Source: an uncultured Roseburia sp. (GTDB lineage Bacteria > Bacillota > Clostridia > Lachnospirales > Lachnospiraceae). Taken from it: DNA of 64,000 bases. The stretch spans positions 1-64,000 of the forward strand of contig URUD01000007.1 of NCBI GenBank assembly GCA_900550935.1, written 5' to 3'. A program made the position numbers and the translations under genes. Position 1 is the first letter of the stretch. Every line of letters begins with the position of its first letter. The notes under the pieces are model-generated. The model made no database searches. It was given only the letters and a program-made list of their open reading frames with translations, and had not been told where the DNA came from. Shown one piece after another: positions 41,658 to 49,948 of this stretch.

Positions 41658-42422
41658 ATGATGAAAGAAAATGAATTAAGAGAAATCTGGGAACAGGAAG
41701 AGCACGTTGCACATATCAGGGGATGGGACTTTTCCCATATCAGAGACCGGTATGAGGAAGAGAGAAACTTGCCATGGAATTACAGAACGATAGTAGAGGA
41801 GTATCGAAAGGACTGGAAGCAGCTTCTTGATTATGATACTGGTGGGGCCGAGTTCTTATTATCGCTGCATCATCCATATGATAAAACGGCAGCTACAGAA
41901 GGGTACGAACCGAATGTTGCATTGTGTCGGGAAAAACTGATACCGCTTGGGATTGATTTTCGAAAATGTGATAATCCATCTGATGTACCATATGAGGATG
42001 CTTCCTTTGATTTAATTTTAAACCGTCATGGGGAGTTTGATCCGTTAGAGATAAAACGGCTTCTTGCTCGGGATGGCATCTTCCTTACACAGCAGGTTGG
42101 TTGCGACAATGACAGAGATCTGGTGGAAATGGTGTTACCGGGATTGCCCAAACCTTTTCCGGATATGAACCTTGCGGAACAAAGGCATGCTTTTGAGCAG
42201 GCAGGGTTTCAGATATTAAGAGCCGAAGAGGCATACAGACCGATTAAGTTTTACGACGTAGGTGCTTTTGTCTGGTTTGCACACATTATCGAGTGGGAAT
42301 TTCCTGATTTTTCAGTAGATCGGTGCTTTGAGCGATTATTGGAAATGCAGCGGGTGTTGGAACGGGATGGTGTGATCCAGGGAACAATTCATCGTTATTT
42401 GATCTGTGCTCAAAAGAAATAG
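41658..42422 (+). CDS. Class I SAM-dependent methyltransferase
   Basis: 254 residues from ATG 41658 (GGAAGGC upstream; ATG 41661 also possible). The SAM motif I region is LDYDTGGAEFLLSL, then the acidic loop ATEGYEPN, motif II SDVPYEDASFDLILNRHGEFD and a late KRLLARDGIFLTQQVG. A C-terminal helical part has WFAHIIEWEFPDFS. This resembles small-molecule or rRNA methyltransferases of the UbiE/RlmA-like fold; the substrate is unknown. The long leader with a possible leader peptide is unusual for such a gene. A KilA-N remnant follows directly. Confidence 0.75.
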   Translation: MMKENELREIWEQEEHVAHIRGWDFSHIRDRYEEERNLPWNYRTIVEEYRKDWKQLLDYDTGGAEFLLSLHHPYDKTAATEGYEPNVALCREKLIPLGIDFRKCDNPSDVPYEDASFDLILNRHGEFDPLEIKRLLARDGIFLTQQVGCDNDRDLVEMVLPGLPKPFPDMNLAEQRHAFEQAGFQILRAEEAYRPIKFYDVGAFVWFAHIIEWEFPDFSVDRCFERLLEMQRVLERDGVIQGTIHRYLICAQKK

Positions 42423-42823
42423 AAAATGAATATATATCATTAACAGATATTGCAAAATATAAAAGTGATGCGCCAGATGATGTTATAAAAAACTGGATGA
42501 GAAGTAGAGATACAATAGTTTTTCTTGGGTTATGGGAAAGCATGTACAATGTCAGCTAAAAAATGGATTACGGCAACCGATGCAATTGAACTATAGAGCT
42601 CACACGGATGCGATAAAAAATAATCTGATTCCACCAGAACTGACCGCACGCCAGATTTCATATACATATGCAAGTGAAGCAGATTTATTAAATGTAGTTC
42701 TTTTTGGAAAAACAGCAGGCAGAACGCATGAAACTGCTTCATGAACTGGCGGTGCAGCAAATGACCACACTAAGTACACTTGAACTGAAAAATTTGCCTG
42801 GAATAGAAAAAATGGAAAACTGA
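42422..42823 (+). pseudogene. Broken KilA-N domain gene
   Basis: Three frames in succession match one protein family. First, ENEYISLTDIAKYKSD through VIKNWMRSRDTIVFLGLWE (42422-42559, stop), which is the KilA-N DNA-binding core. Second, RAHTDAIKNNLIPPELTARQ, then ASEADLLNVVLFGKTA (to 42743). Third, AERMKLLHELAVQQMTTLST (from 42719 to the stop at 42821). Segments between them are missing. KilA-N proteins are typical of phages and mobile elements; this is a decayed copy. Confidence 0.8.
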
Positions 42824-42895
42824 TAATCCATGACAGATACATCTATTGGAAGTGCAGCAGGCAATCTTAATATATTGCCTCACACAGTAATGATA

Positions 42896-42930
42896 AAAAA
42901 TCCATGTTCCTTAAAGCGGAACATGGATTT
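42896..42930 (-). terminator. Terminator of the flavoenzyme gene cluster
   Basis: AAATCCATGTTCC (42898-42910) pairs with GGAACATGGATTT (42918-42930). On the minus strand the stem is followed by a T run (AAAAA at 42896-42900 on plus). Confidence 0.85.
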
Positions 42931-42946
42931 CTGGGTAGTTGACATG

Positions 42947-44881
42947 CTAGATCTCACATGCCACATCATATGCTGATTTAATAGCATGGTCGATATTACT
43001 TGGACGTTCTCCGGCACAATCACCAATATAATGAAGTGGGAGCGGACAGGCGGAAAGCTCTGGAAGATTCTTTCTTGCGCCAACGGCCATTACAACGAAG
43101 TCAGATGCGATTTCTGCTGTTGTGGTTTTCTCTTCTTCTGTTTTTTCAACAATTACAGCGTGATCATTGATCTCAGATAATTTTGCAGATGTCAGGATCT
43201 GAACATGATAATGTTCTAATTCGCTCATCAAAGTAGGGAGAACTGTGCTGCTTTCTTCCTTGGCAATCTGATCCATCATTTCTATGATTGTAACCTTACA
43301 TCCACGTGAAGCGAGGTATTCTGCAGTCTCAACACCTACAAGACCACCACCGATCACAGATACATTACCGAATACAATTTCTTTTTTAGCAAGAACATCC
43401 CACGCACTTGTAACGGTTGGAAGATCACTGCCTGGAACAGGAATGATCGCATTCGTTGCACCTGTTGCAACAATTACTTCGTCAAAGGAATCATAATCTT
43501 TCTCCGTAAATTCCTGACCAAGACGGAAAGTAACGGATAATTCAGGAAGCACGTTATAGTAGTAATTAATGCTTCTCATCATTTCTTCTTTTCTAGGTGG
43601 GACGCTGGCAATAAGAAGCTGGCCACCAATCTGGAGTGACTTCTCAAAAATAGTTACCTTATGACCTCTTAAAGCGGCAACACGTGCAGCTTCAAGTCCT
43701 GCTATTCCGGCTCCGATAACAGCAACTCGTTTTGAGGAAGCTGCAGGAGTGATCTGACGACTTGCTTCATAACCATTCTCGGCATTTAATACACAGCTTA
43801 AGAAGGCACGGTTCTGAATATTGTCTGTACATCCCTTATTACACATCATACATGTTCTGACGTTACAGCAGTGTCCGGCAGCACACTTGTTTGCAAAATC
43901 AGGATCAGCGAGAAGGGAACGTCCGAGTGCAATGATATCAGCAGAACCATTTGTAATAACTGCCTCAGCAGCTTCCGGTGTTACAATACGTCCAACAACG
44001 GATACCGGAATGGAAACAAGTTCTTTGATCTTTTTAGAGTAGGAAACCATAAAGCCATATGGCTGTGTTCCCATAGCGGGAATGGTATCACCCATATTTC
44101 CGGTGTGGTTAGCCTGAGCCACATGTAATGTGTCAACGCCGGCAGCCTCTAATTCTTTTGCAAAAATGCAAGCCTCATCAAATGGAAGACCCCCCTTTCC
44201 TCTAAGACCGTTTTCTCCGAGAGGAGTTACAATAGGGAGTTTATAGTCGATCACCATATCTGGAACAACAGTTTTTAAACGCTTTACAAGAGTTAAAGCA
44301 AAGCGTGTACGATTTGAAAGGTCTCCGCCATATTCATCCGTTCTGTGATTTAAAATAGGAGAGCAGAGGGAGCCAACAAGACGGTCTCCGTGTACCTCGA
44401 TACAGTCAACACCGGCTTCGTGTGCTAAAACAGCACAATTTTCCATATGCTTAATGATCTCATCAAGCTCTTCAGCAGTTACTTCGTTTACAAAGTGCTG
44501 CATATCATGGTGAAGTTTTGCCCTTGCCTCCTGCATTTTCCCCTGATGGAACAGATCGTTCAATGCAGCGACATTGTAGTCTGGATGGAATAACTGGATC
44601 CCAAGCTTTGCACCATGCACATGACATGCATCAGCAAGGCGCTTGAAGCCTTCTGCCTGTTTGGGTGAGTAAAGCTTTGGTGTAGGAGAGAATGTTGAAA
44701 GTGGAGCAACGTCACCGATCACAATATATCCGACACCGCCTTTGGCGAGGCGTTCATAAAAACGGAAACTCTGTTCGCCGATGGATCCGTCTTTTTCTTC
44801 ATATCCGGTTGTAAGTGGAGGGAACATAATACGGTTTTTGAATGTTATGTTTCCGACTTTAATAGGTTCTAATAATTTCAT
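42947..44881 (-). CDS. NADH:flavin oxidoreductase, enoate/2,4-dienoyl-CoA reductase type
   Basis: 644 residues. Residues 1-330 form an old-yellow-enzyme FMN barrel (EPIKVGNITFKNRIMFPPL, catalytic-site Tyr/His region LGIQLFHPDYN, IEVHGDRLVGSL). A 4Fe-4S motif CNVRTCMMCNKGC follows, then an FAD domain (KRVAVIGAGIAGLEAARVAA) and a NAD(P) domain (VSVIGGGLVGVETAEYLASRG). Relatives reduce C=C bonds of enoates, cinnamates, bile-acid intermediates or dienoyl-CoA. Next to a cinnamoyl-esterase-like hydrolase and a GPH symporter, reduction of a plant phenolic or related unsaturated acid is likely; a steroid-type substrate is the main alternative. It is the last gene of the minus-strand operon. Confidence 0.88.
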   Translation of the reverse strand: MKLLEPIKVGNITFKNRIMFPPLTTGYEEKDGSIGEQSFRFYERLAKGGVGYIVIGDVAPLSTFSPTPKLYSPKQAEGFKRLADACHVHGAKLGIQLFHPDYNVAALNDLFHQGKMQEARAKLHHDMQHFVNEVTAEELDEIIKHMENCAVLAHEAGVDCIEVHGDRLVGSLCSPILNHRTDEYGGDLSNRTRFALTLVKRLKTVVPDMVIDYKLPIVTPLGENGLRGKGGLPFDEACIFAKELEAAGVDTLHVAQANHTGNMGDTIPAMGTQPYGFMVSYSKKIKELVSIPVSVVGRIVTPEAAEAVITNGSADIIALGRSLLADPDFANKCAAGHCCNVRTCMMCNKGCTDNIQNRAFLSCVLNAENGYEASRQITPAASSKRVAVIGAGIAGLEAARVAALRGHKVTIFEKSLQIGGQLLIASVPPRKEEMMRSINYYYNVLPELSVTFRLGQEFTEKDYDSFDEVIVATGATNAIIPVPGSDLPTVTSAWDVLAKKEIVFGNVSVIGGGLVGVETAEYLASRGCKVTIIEMMDQIAKEESSTVLPTLMSELEHYHVQILTSAKLSEINDHAVIVEKTEEEKTTTAEIASDFVVMAVGARKNLPELSACPLPLHYIGDCAGERPSNIDHAIKSAYDVACEI

Positions 44882-44910
44882 AGATCACACGTCCTTTCAA
44901 AGTGAGTATT

Positions 44911-45663
44911 TTATTTTAATGGAGTTAAAAACTCTAACATTAATCTGTCTAATTCAGCTCTTGCCAAACCGCTTGCAAAGTTGTGATTTGCACCTTCAAT
45001 TGTCTTGTAACTGCATTTGCCATGATAGAGTGCTTCATATCGATGGCAGGTAGCGTCATCTACCAGATCATCTGCTGTTCCTCTGATGAGAAGAACAGGA
45101 CCGGTATATCCTTCTGCGGATGAAAATGGTTCATACTGATATAAATCATGGTTAAAAGAAGTAGGGAAGCAGAGACCTTCGATATCAGCCTTGGTGATCC
45201 CCTGTGCTTCCATTGCCGTGGCACGATCCTTACATCCAAACCACATGCCAGCACCTGGACACATGAGGATAAGAGCATATGGATCAACAATAGGTGCAGC
45301 GGTAGCGGCTGCATAGCCGCCCATGCTCTGCCCTGATAAGATGATCTTATCAGGGTCAGCGAAATCCTGCTGCTTTGTCCAGTTTATAATATCTTCGATA
45401 TCATGTAAGATACCGGTAAATGTCATGTCCTCGAACTCACCATCACTTTCACCATTTCCATATAGATCAAAGCGGACACTGGCAAAGCCATTTTCTGCTA
45501 AAAATCTGGCGGTGTGAGTATAGATACTTTTGTAACCGCTTTTGTTTCCTGTAAATCCATGTACGTTCACGATGGCAGGAAAGCGTGTGCCGTCATCCGG
45601 AATGTTCACGATCCCGCGTAAGACATGACCCGAGCGGTTTGTTATTTCAATTTGTTTTGTCAA
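44911..45663 (-). CDS. Alpha/beta hydrolase, cinnamoyl-esterase-like
   Basis: 250 residues starting at TTG 45663, with GAGG 9 nt upstream; no ATG fits. The oxyanion region is NVHGFTGNKSG, the nucleophile Ser lies in LSGQSMGGYAAA, the Asp in RGTADDLVDDATCHRY and the His in EGANHNF. The overall pattern follows feruloyl/cinnamoyl esterases of gut Lachnospiraceae and lactobacilli (Est1E, LJ0536 type), which release hydroxycinnamic acids from plant esters. No signal peptide is present, so substrates must be imported, perhaps by the adjacent symporter. Gap of 29 nt to the flavoenzyme gene. Confidence 0.8.
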   Translation of the reverse strand: MTKQIEITNRSGHVLRGIVNIPDDGTRFPAIVNVHGFTGNKSGYKSIYTHTARFLAENGFASVRFDLYGNGESDGEFEDMTFTGILHDIEDIINWTKQQDFADPDKIILSGQSMGGYAAATAAPIVDPYALILMCPGAGMWFGCKDRATAMEAQGITKADIEGLCFPTSFNHDLYQYEPFSSAEGYTGPVLLIRGTADDLVDDATCHRYEALYHGKCSYKTIEGANHNFASGLARAELDRLMLEFLTPLK

Positions 45664-45687
45664 TGTAATATACCTCGTTTTCTGAAG

Positions 45688-47067
45688 TTATTTTGTGTTT
45701 GTGGCATTTCGCTTGTCTGATAAATCCTGCAACATTTCAGCTGTTTTCTCTTTTGTAAGAGGGTATACAAACTTTAATACAAGTACAGCTAACAAGTATC
45801 CTGCTACATATAATCCTGTATAGGTTTTCCAGAGACGTCCGGAGAATGCTTCACTCTGAACTGCTTCGTTTACATTAAAGCCTGCGATTGCAAGAGCAAA
45901 ACTACTCATGCTTCCGGACACTGCATTCGCAAGCTTGCGGAAGAATGTATAGGCAGAGTAAACAATACCCTCGTTACGTTTTCCAGTCTGAAGCTCCTGA
46001 TAGTCAATGGCATCATTTACAAGTGCCCATACTAATACCTGGAAACCACTGACACCAAGGTAGCAGATTCCGTTGATGATAATAAAGAGCATTGGATTCT
46101 CAAGTGGGAAGAAGAATAAAATTGCATAAACAACAACGGAGAAAGTTGCACTGTACATGATCCATTCTTTCTTTCCAAATTTCTTTGCAACAAATTTTGT
46201 TCCAACAAATGCGATAAGTGACCAGATCACACTTAACATACCTGAAACTGCCATGATAGCAACGTTCCCGAAATAGTCACGGAATAAGTAGGTATTTAAA
46301 CCGTTTACCATACCGGCACCAATGATACCGATAAAGCTTGATAACATAACACCAAGTAAAGCTTTGTTTTTTGTGATGTTCCTGATTACCTGTAAATAGT
46401 TGAGTTTCTCTTTTTCTTCCGCAACCGGTTCTGTAACAATACGTTCTTTACACCAGTGAGATGTAAACATAAGACAGATGAAACCAATAACTGCACAGAT
46501 GGCTGACATAATAAGGAAGTGGCTTGGTACAGGCTGGTTGTCTTTGTATAAGAATAATGGTCCGGCAATAACGATAACTGTCATAAAGATTGTACCGCCA
46601 AGGCTTCTGAAACGTGAAAGGTCAGTACGCTGGTTTACATCATCCGTCATAACACTGGAAAGACTTCCGAATGGTACGCTTACACAGGTGTACATAATTT
46701 CATATACAACATATGTGATGAACATATACGCAATACGGGCGCCATAAGCAAAGTTACTTACGTTAGCAAAGCCTAAGATACAAAGAACTGCTGTTGGAAA
46801 GGCAAAGAATTTAATCCAGGGAATGAATTTACCTTTTCCTTTGTTTTTGTGGCTGTCAACAAGTGCACCGATCAGGGGATCGTTGATAGCATCCCAGAGC
46901 TTTGTGATAAGCATAAGGATTCCTACGTGTACCGGGTTAACCTTTAATACCAGTGTATAAAAAATAGCTAGATACATGGCACGGAACTGCTCTGTACAGC
47001 AACACCCCAGATCGCCAAGAGTGTAACCGATCTTGTCCTTCATGGAAAATGGTCTCGTTTCTTTCAT
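45688..47067 (-). CDS. GPH-family symporter of the esterase/flavoenzyme operon
   Basis: 459 residues from ATG 47067 (GAGAGG about 10 nt upstream; an earlier in-frame start lacks one). Twelve membrane helices. GPH marks: LWDAINDPLIGALVDSHKNKGKGKFIPWIKF after helix 2, and the central LNYLQVIRNITKNKALL. It is the first gene of the three-gene operon. Family members carry glycosides and uronides, so the imported compound could be a phenolic glycoside or sugar ester. It is only distantly like the copy at 37686. Confidence 0.85.
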   Translation of the reverse strand: MKETRPFSMKDKIGYTLGDLGCCCTEQFRAMYLAIFYTLVLKVNPVHVGILMLITKLWDAINDPLIGALVDSHKNKGKGKFIPWIKFFAFPTAVLCILGFANVSNFAYGARIAYMFITYVVYEIMYTCVSVPFGSLSSVMTDDVNQRTDLSRFRSLGGTIFMTVIVIAGPLFLYKDNQPVPSHFLIMSAICAVIGFICLMFTSHWCKERIVTEPVAEEKEKLNYLQVIRNITKNKALLGVMLSSFIGIIGAGMVNGLNTYLFRDYFGNVAIMAVSGMLSVIWSLIAFVGTKFVAKKFGKKEWIMYSATFSVVVYAILFFFPLENPMLFIIINGICYLGVSGFQVLVWALVNDAIDYQELQTGKRNEGIVYSAYTFFRKLANAVSGSMSSFALAIAGFNVNEAVQSEAFSGRLWKTYTGLYVAGYLLAVLVLKFVYPLTKEKTAEMLQDLSDKRNATNTK

Positions 47068-47239
47068 AATAAAAATACCTCTCAATTTTTATATTGTTTT
47101 GGTAGCTACAAGATTATTATAGGGGGATTAAATATTTAAACATATACAAAAATTGATTGCAAACTATGAAAAATTGATGTATTGTATAATTTGACAAAAT
47201 GAACAAAAATAATAATGAAAGAATGTGCAAAATAAACAT

Positions 47240-48091
47240 ATGAAGAAACAAGGCTATGAAATGGAATATGTGAAAATAGAAGATAGTGGAAAGCGCAGTT
47301 TTGGACAGAAAAAAAATCATACAATTATATTTGTAACTGGTGGCAGGGGATATCTGTATCAGGAAGAGGAAAAGGATGTCTGTACCATGGAAGACTTAAT
47401 ATTTATTAAGCCAGGCAATAAAGTGAACCTTGAATATCGTAAAAACAAATATCCTCTGGAATTGTATGTGCTTTATGTGGGAACAGAGTTGTTGAGAAGC
47501 TTATCAGATGAAAATACAAAACTGGATGAGGCATTTGATGTCGTTCCTTTTCAGGTTAAGACGGTTCATTCTGAGAGTGGATCAGCCATGCTTATAAAAA
47601 ATATTTCCAAAAAACTATATGCCATGATTAAGGAAACGCCTAAATTTGCGCACACATTGTATGAGAAAAGTCTGCTGACAATGCTGCTGGTACTTGCACT
47701 GCGTGCATCTGTCCAGGAGGATGTGCAGCGAAAGTCAGATATGAAAAAGCATGTTGTAATGGATGATATTTTTGTATACATAAAAGAACATCTGACGGAA
47801 GACATATCATTGGAACGTCTGGAAAATGAATTTTATGTAAGCCGTTATCATATTGTAAGAGAATTTAAGAAGATGACAGGCGAAACGCCACATTCCTATA
47901 TTGTAAAGAGCAGACTGGATCTGTGCAGACATTATATCGAGCAGGGGAAAAGTATCCGTGAGGTTTATGAGCTTGGAGGGTTTGGCGGATACAATCATTT
48001 TTTCAGAGCGTTTAAGAAGGAGTATGGTGTTACGCCAATGCAATATTATAAAAATTTAAAGATTGACAGAAAGGAAAGAAGAGAGAAGTGA
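47240..48091 (+). CDS. AraC-family regulator of the esterase operon
   Basis: 283 residues from ATG 47240; GTG 47225 and ATG 47264 are alternatives, as no strong ribosome site exists. An N-terminal cupin-like sensor (IIFVTGGRGYLYQEEE, LIFIKPGNKVNL) and two C-terminal helix-turn-helix units (ISLERLENEFYVSRYHIVREFKK; IREVYELGGFGGYNHFFRAFKK) ending in YGVTPMQY are present. It is divergent from the symporter/esterase/flavoenzyme operon across a 172-nt AT-rich gap, which holds a TATAAT at 47184-47189 on the plus strand and one on the minus strand near 47115-47120. Probably activates the operon. Confidence 0.85.
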   Translation: MKKQGYEMEYVKIEDSGKRSFGQKKNHTIIFVTGGRGYLYQEEEKDVCTMEDLIFIKPGNKVNLEYRKNKYPLELYVLYVGTELLRSLSDENTKLDEAFDVVPFQVKTVHSESGSAMLIKNISKKLYAMIKETPKFAHTLYEKSLLTMLLVLALRASVQEDVQRKSDMKKHVVMDDIFVYIKEHLTEDISLERLENEFYVSRYHIVREFKKMTGETPHSYIVKSRLDLCRHYIEQGKSIREVYELGGFGGYNHFFRAFKKEYGVTPMQYYKNLKIDRKERREK

Positions 48092-48195
48092 TGGGTTTCT
48101 GAATAATCTGCAGCAGTTTTCCACATAATAACTCCACAACTAATTTATAGAAAAAAGTGAAATAAAAATTTGGAATTGGAGGAAAATACCGGAAA

Positions 48196-48744
48196 ATGAA
48201 AGCGACAGGAATCGTAAGAAGAATAGATGACCTCGGACGTATTGTAGTACCAAAGGAGATCCGCCGGACACTGCGGATCCGAGAGGGAGACCCCTTAGAA
48301 ATCTTTACTGACCGGGAGGGAAAGATCGTATTAAAAAAATATTCGCCGATCGGAGAATTAAGCCAGTTTGCAGGTGAGTATGCGGAGAGTCTTTCGCAGA
48401 CTACCGGGCATCTGGTACTGGTGACGGATTGTGATCATGTCGTGGCTGCAGCCGGAAGTGGAAAGAGAGAGTTTGACGGGAAACCGATCAGCAGGCAGCT
48501 GGAAGAAGTGATAAGCGAGCGCAAAAGCTATCAGGCATCTGCCGGGGATGACAACTTCATTAAGATCACACTGGATGATCCGGGGGAATATATGCAACAG
48601 GCAGTGAGTACAATTATCTGTGAAGGAGATGCCATCGGTGCCGTGATCCTATATGATAAAGAAGAAAAAGAAAAGATGGGGGATACCGAGAGCAAACTGG
48701 CGAGCGCTGCGGCAGGATTTTTAGGAAAGCAGATGGAACAGTAG
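48196..48744 (+). CDS. spoVT: Stage V sporulation regulator SpoVT (AbrB family)
   Basis: 182 residues. The N-terminal AbrB swapped-hairpin domain (1-52: MKATGIVRRIDDLGRIVVPK, then EIRRTLRIREGDPLEIF) binds DNA. The C-terminal GAF-like domain (about 60-180) matches SpoVT (HLVLVTDCDHVVAAAGSG, AVILYDKEEKE). The length matches B. subtilis SpoVT (178). It controls forespore genes and shows that the host belongs to the spore-forming clostridia. GGAGG is upstream. Confidence 0.9.
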   Translation: MKATGIVRRIDDLGRIVVPKEIRRTLRIREGDPLEIFTDREGKIVLKKYSPIGELSQFAGEYAESLSQTTGHLVLVTDCDHVVAAAGSGKREFDGKPISRQLEEVISERKSYQASAGDDNFIKITLDDPGEYMQQAVSTIICEGDAIGAVILYDKEEKEKMGDTESKLASAAAGFLGKQMEQ

Positions 48745-48776
48745 GGCAGGCAGCGTCCGGACAGGTGTGAAAGGGA

Positions 48777-48805
48777 TTGAATTGAGAGTTAAGATTTTGT
48801 ATAAT
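48777..48805 (+). promoter_or_regulatory. Promoter of the yhaO/yhaN-like operon
   Basis: TTGAAT (48777-48782), 17-nt spacer, TATAAT (48800-48805). Confidence 0.7.
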
Positions 48806-48829
48806 TGAGAGGACGGTCAGATACCTTGC

Positions 48830-48867
48830 AGAGTAGAGCGTGTAGAGATATATGCCCTACTCTTTTT
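48830..48867 (+). terminator. Leader hairpin with T run: possible attenuator
   Basis: AGAGTAG (48830-48836), a 20-nt loop, CTACTCT (48857-48863) and TTTTT, lying inside the leader between the promoter at 48777 and the start at 48896. The stem is short, so it may be leaky. Confidence 0.45.
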
Positions 48868-48895
48868 GCTCTATCGGTAAGATAAAGGGGGACGT

Positions 48896-49948
48896 ATGAA
48901 ATTTATACATATCGCAGATGTGCATTTGGGGGTCAGCCCGGATGCCGGGAAAAGCTGGAGCGGGAAACGAAAACAGGATATATGGGATTCGTTTGCACAG
49001 GTAGTAGAAGAGGCAGGACGGAAGAACGTAGATTTTTTATTGATATCGGGAGATCTGTTTCACAGTCAGCCGCTGAAAAAGGATATCCGGGAGATCAATT
49101 ATCTCTTTGGCAAGATACCGCAGACGAGGATCATCCTCATGGCGGGAAATCATGATTACCTCAGGACAAAGTCGTGCTATCTTTCGGCAGAATGGCAGGA
49201 AAATGTTTATTTTTTCCGACAGGAAGAGGTTGGACATTTCGATTTTGACGAAGAAAATGTCAGTATTTACGGACTCAGTTACTGGCACAGGGAATTGCCG
49301 GAGGATATTTATGACGGGATCATTCCTGAAAAAAAGGAGCAGATCAATATCTTACTGGCACATGGCGGAGACGCCAGACATCTTCCGTTTTCGGCAGAGA
49401 AGATATTACAGAACGGATTTGATTATATTGCTGCAGGGCATATCCACAAGGGAGAACAGCTCGTGGATGACAGGGCAGTGATGGCGGGCAGTTTAGAACC
49501 GACAGACTGCAATGATACAGGAGCGCATGGCTACTGGATGGGAGAGATCAGTAAGGAGCAATGTCAGGTCTTCTTTTACCCGGTCAAAAAGTGTGAATAC
49601 TGCCACGAAGTCTTCACGATGACAGCGAAGACATCGGAGCGGGAGATCATGGAATGGGCAAAGGGATTGCTTGCCGAACGCCCGGAGTATCAGTATTTCC
49701 GCCTTTTTTTACAGGGGAAAAGAGATCCGGACATGACGTATGACCTTGAGAGCTTAAGCCAGCTTGCGCGGATCGTGGACGTGACAGATCAGACACAGGC
49801 AGATCTGCAGTATGATAAATTAGAAACAGAGTATGCAGGGACCCTATTGGAGCAGTATATTCGTACTTTGCGTAAAATGCCGGATGATCCGGTCACAAAA
49901 AAGGCATTAGAGTATGGCGTAAACGCATTGTTGGGACATCAATTATGA
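48896..49948 (+). CDS. yhaO: DNA repair metallophosphoesterase, YhaO/SbcD-like
   Basis: 350 residues. The phosphoesterase motifs are complete: FIHIADVHLGV, LLISGDLFHSQP, LMAGNHDYLR, LLAHGGDARH and AAGHIHKGE, which supply two metal ions. The C-terminal 120 residues are a helical region for binding the ATPase partner. With YhaN it forms an Mre11/Rad50-like nuclease on DNA ends. AAAGGGGG precedes the start; the partner starts inside its last codons (4-nt overlap). Confidence 0.88.
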   Translation: MKFIHIADVHLGVSPDAGKSWSGKRKQDIWDSFAQVVEEAGRKNVDFLLISGDLFHSQPLKKDIREINYLFGKIPQTRIILMAGNHDYLRTKSCYLSAEWQENVYFFRQEEVGHFDFDEENVSIYGLSYWHRELPEDIYDGIIPEKKEQINILLAHGGDARHLPFSAEKILQNGFDYIAAGHIHKGEQLVDDRAVMAGSLEPTDCNDTGAHGYWMGEISKEQCQVFFYPVKKCEYCHEVFTMTAKTSEREIMEWAKGLLAERPEYQYFRLFLQGKRDPDMTYDLESLSQLARIVDVTDQTQADLQYDKLETEYAGTLLEQYIRTLRKMPDDPVTKKALEYGVNALLGHQL

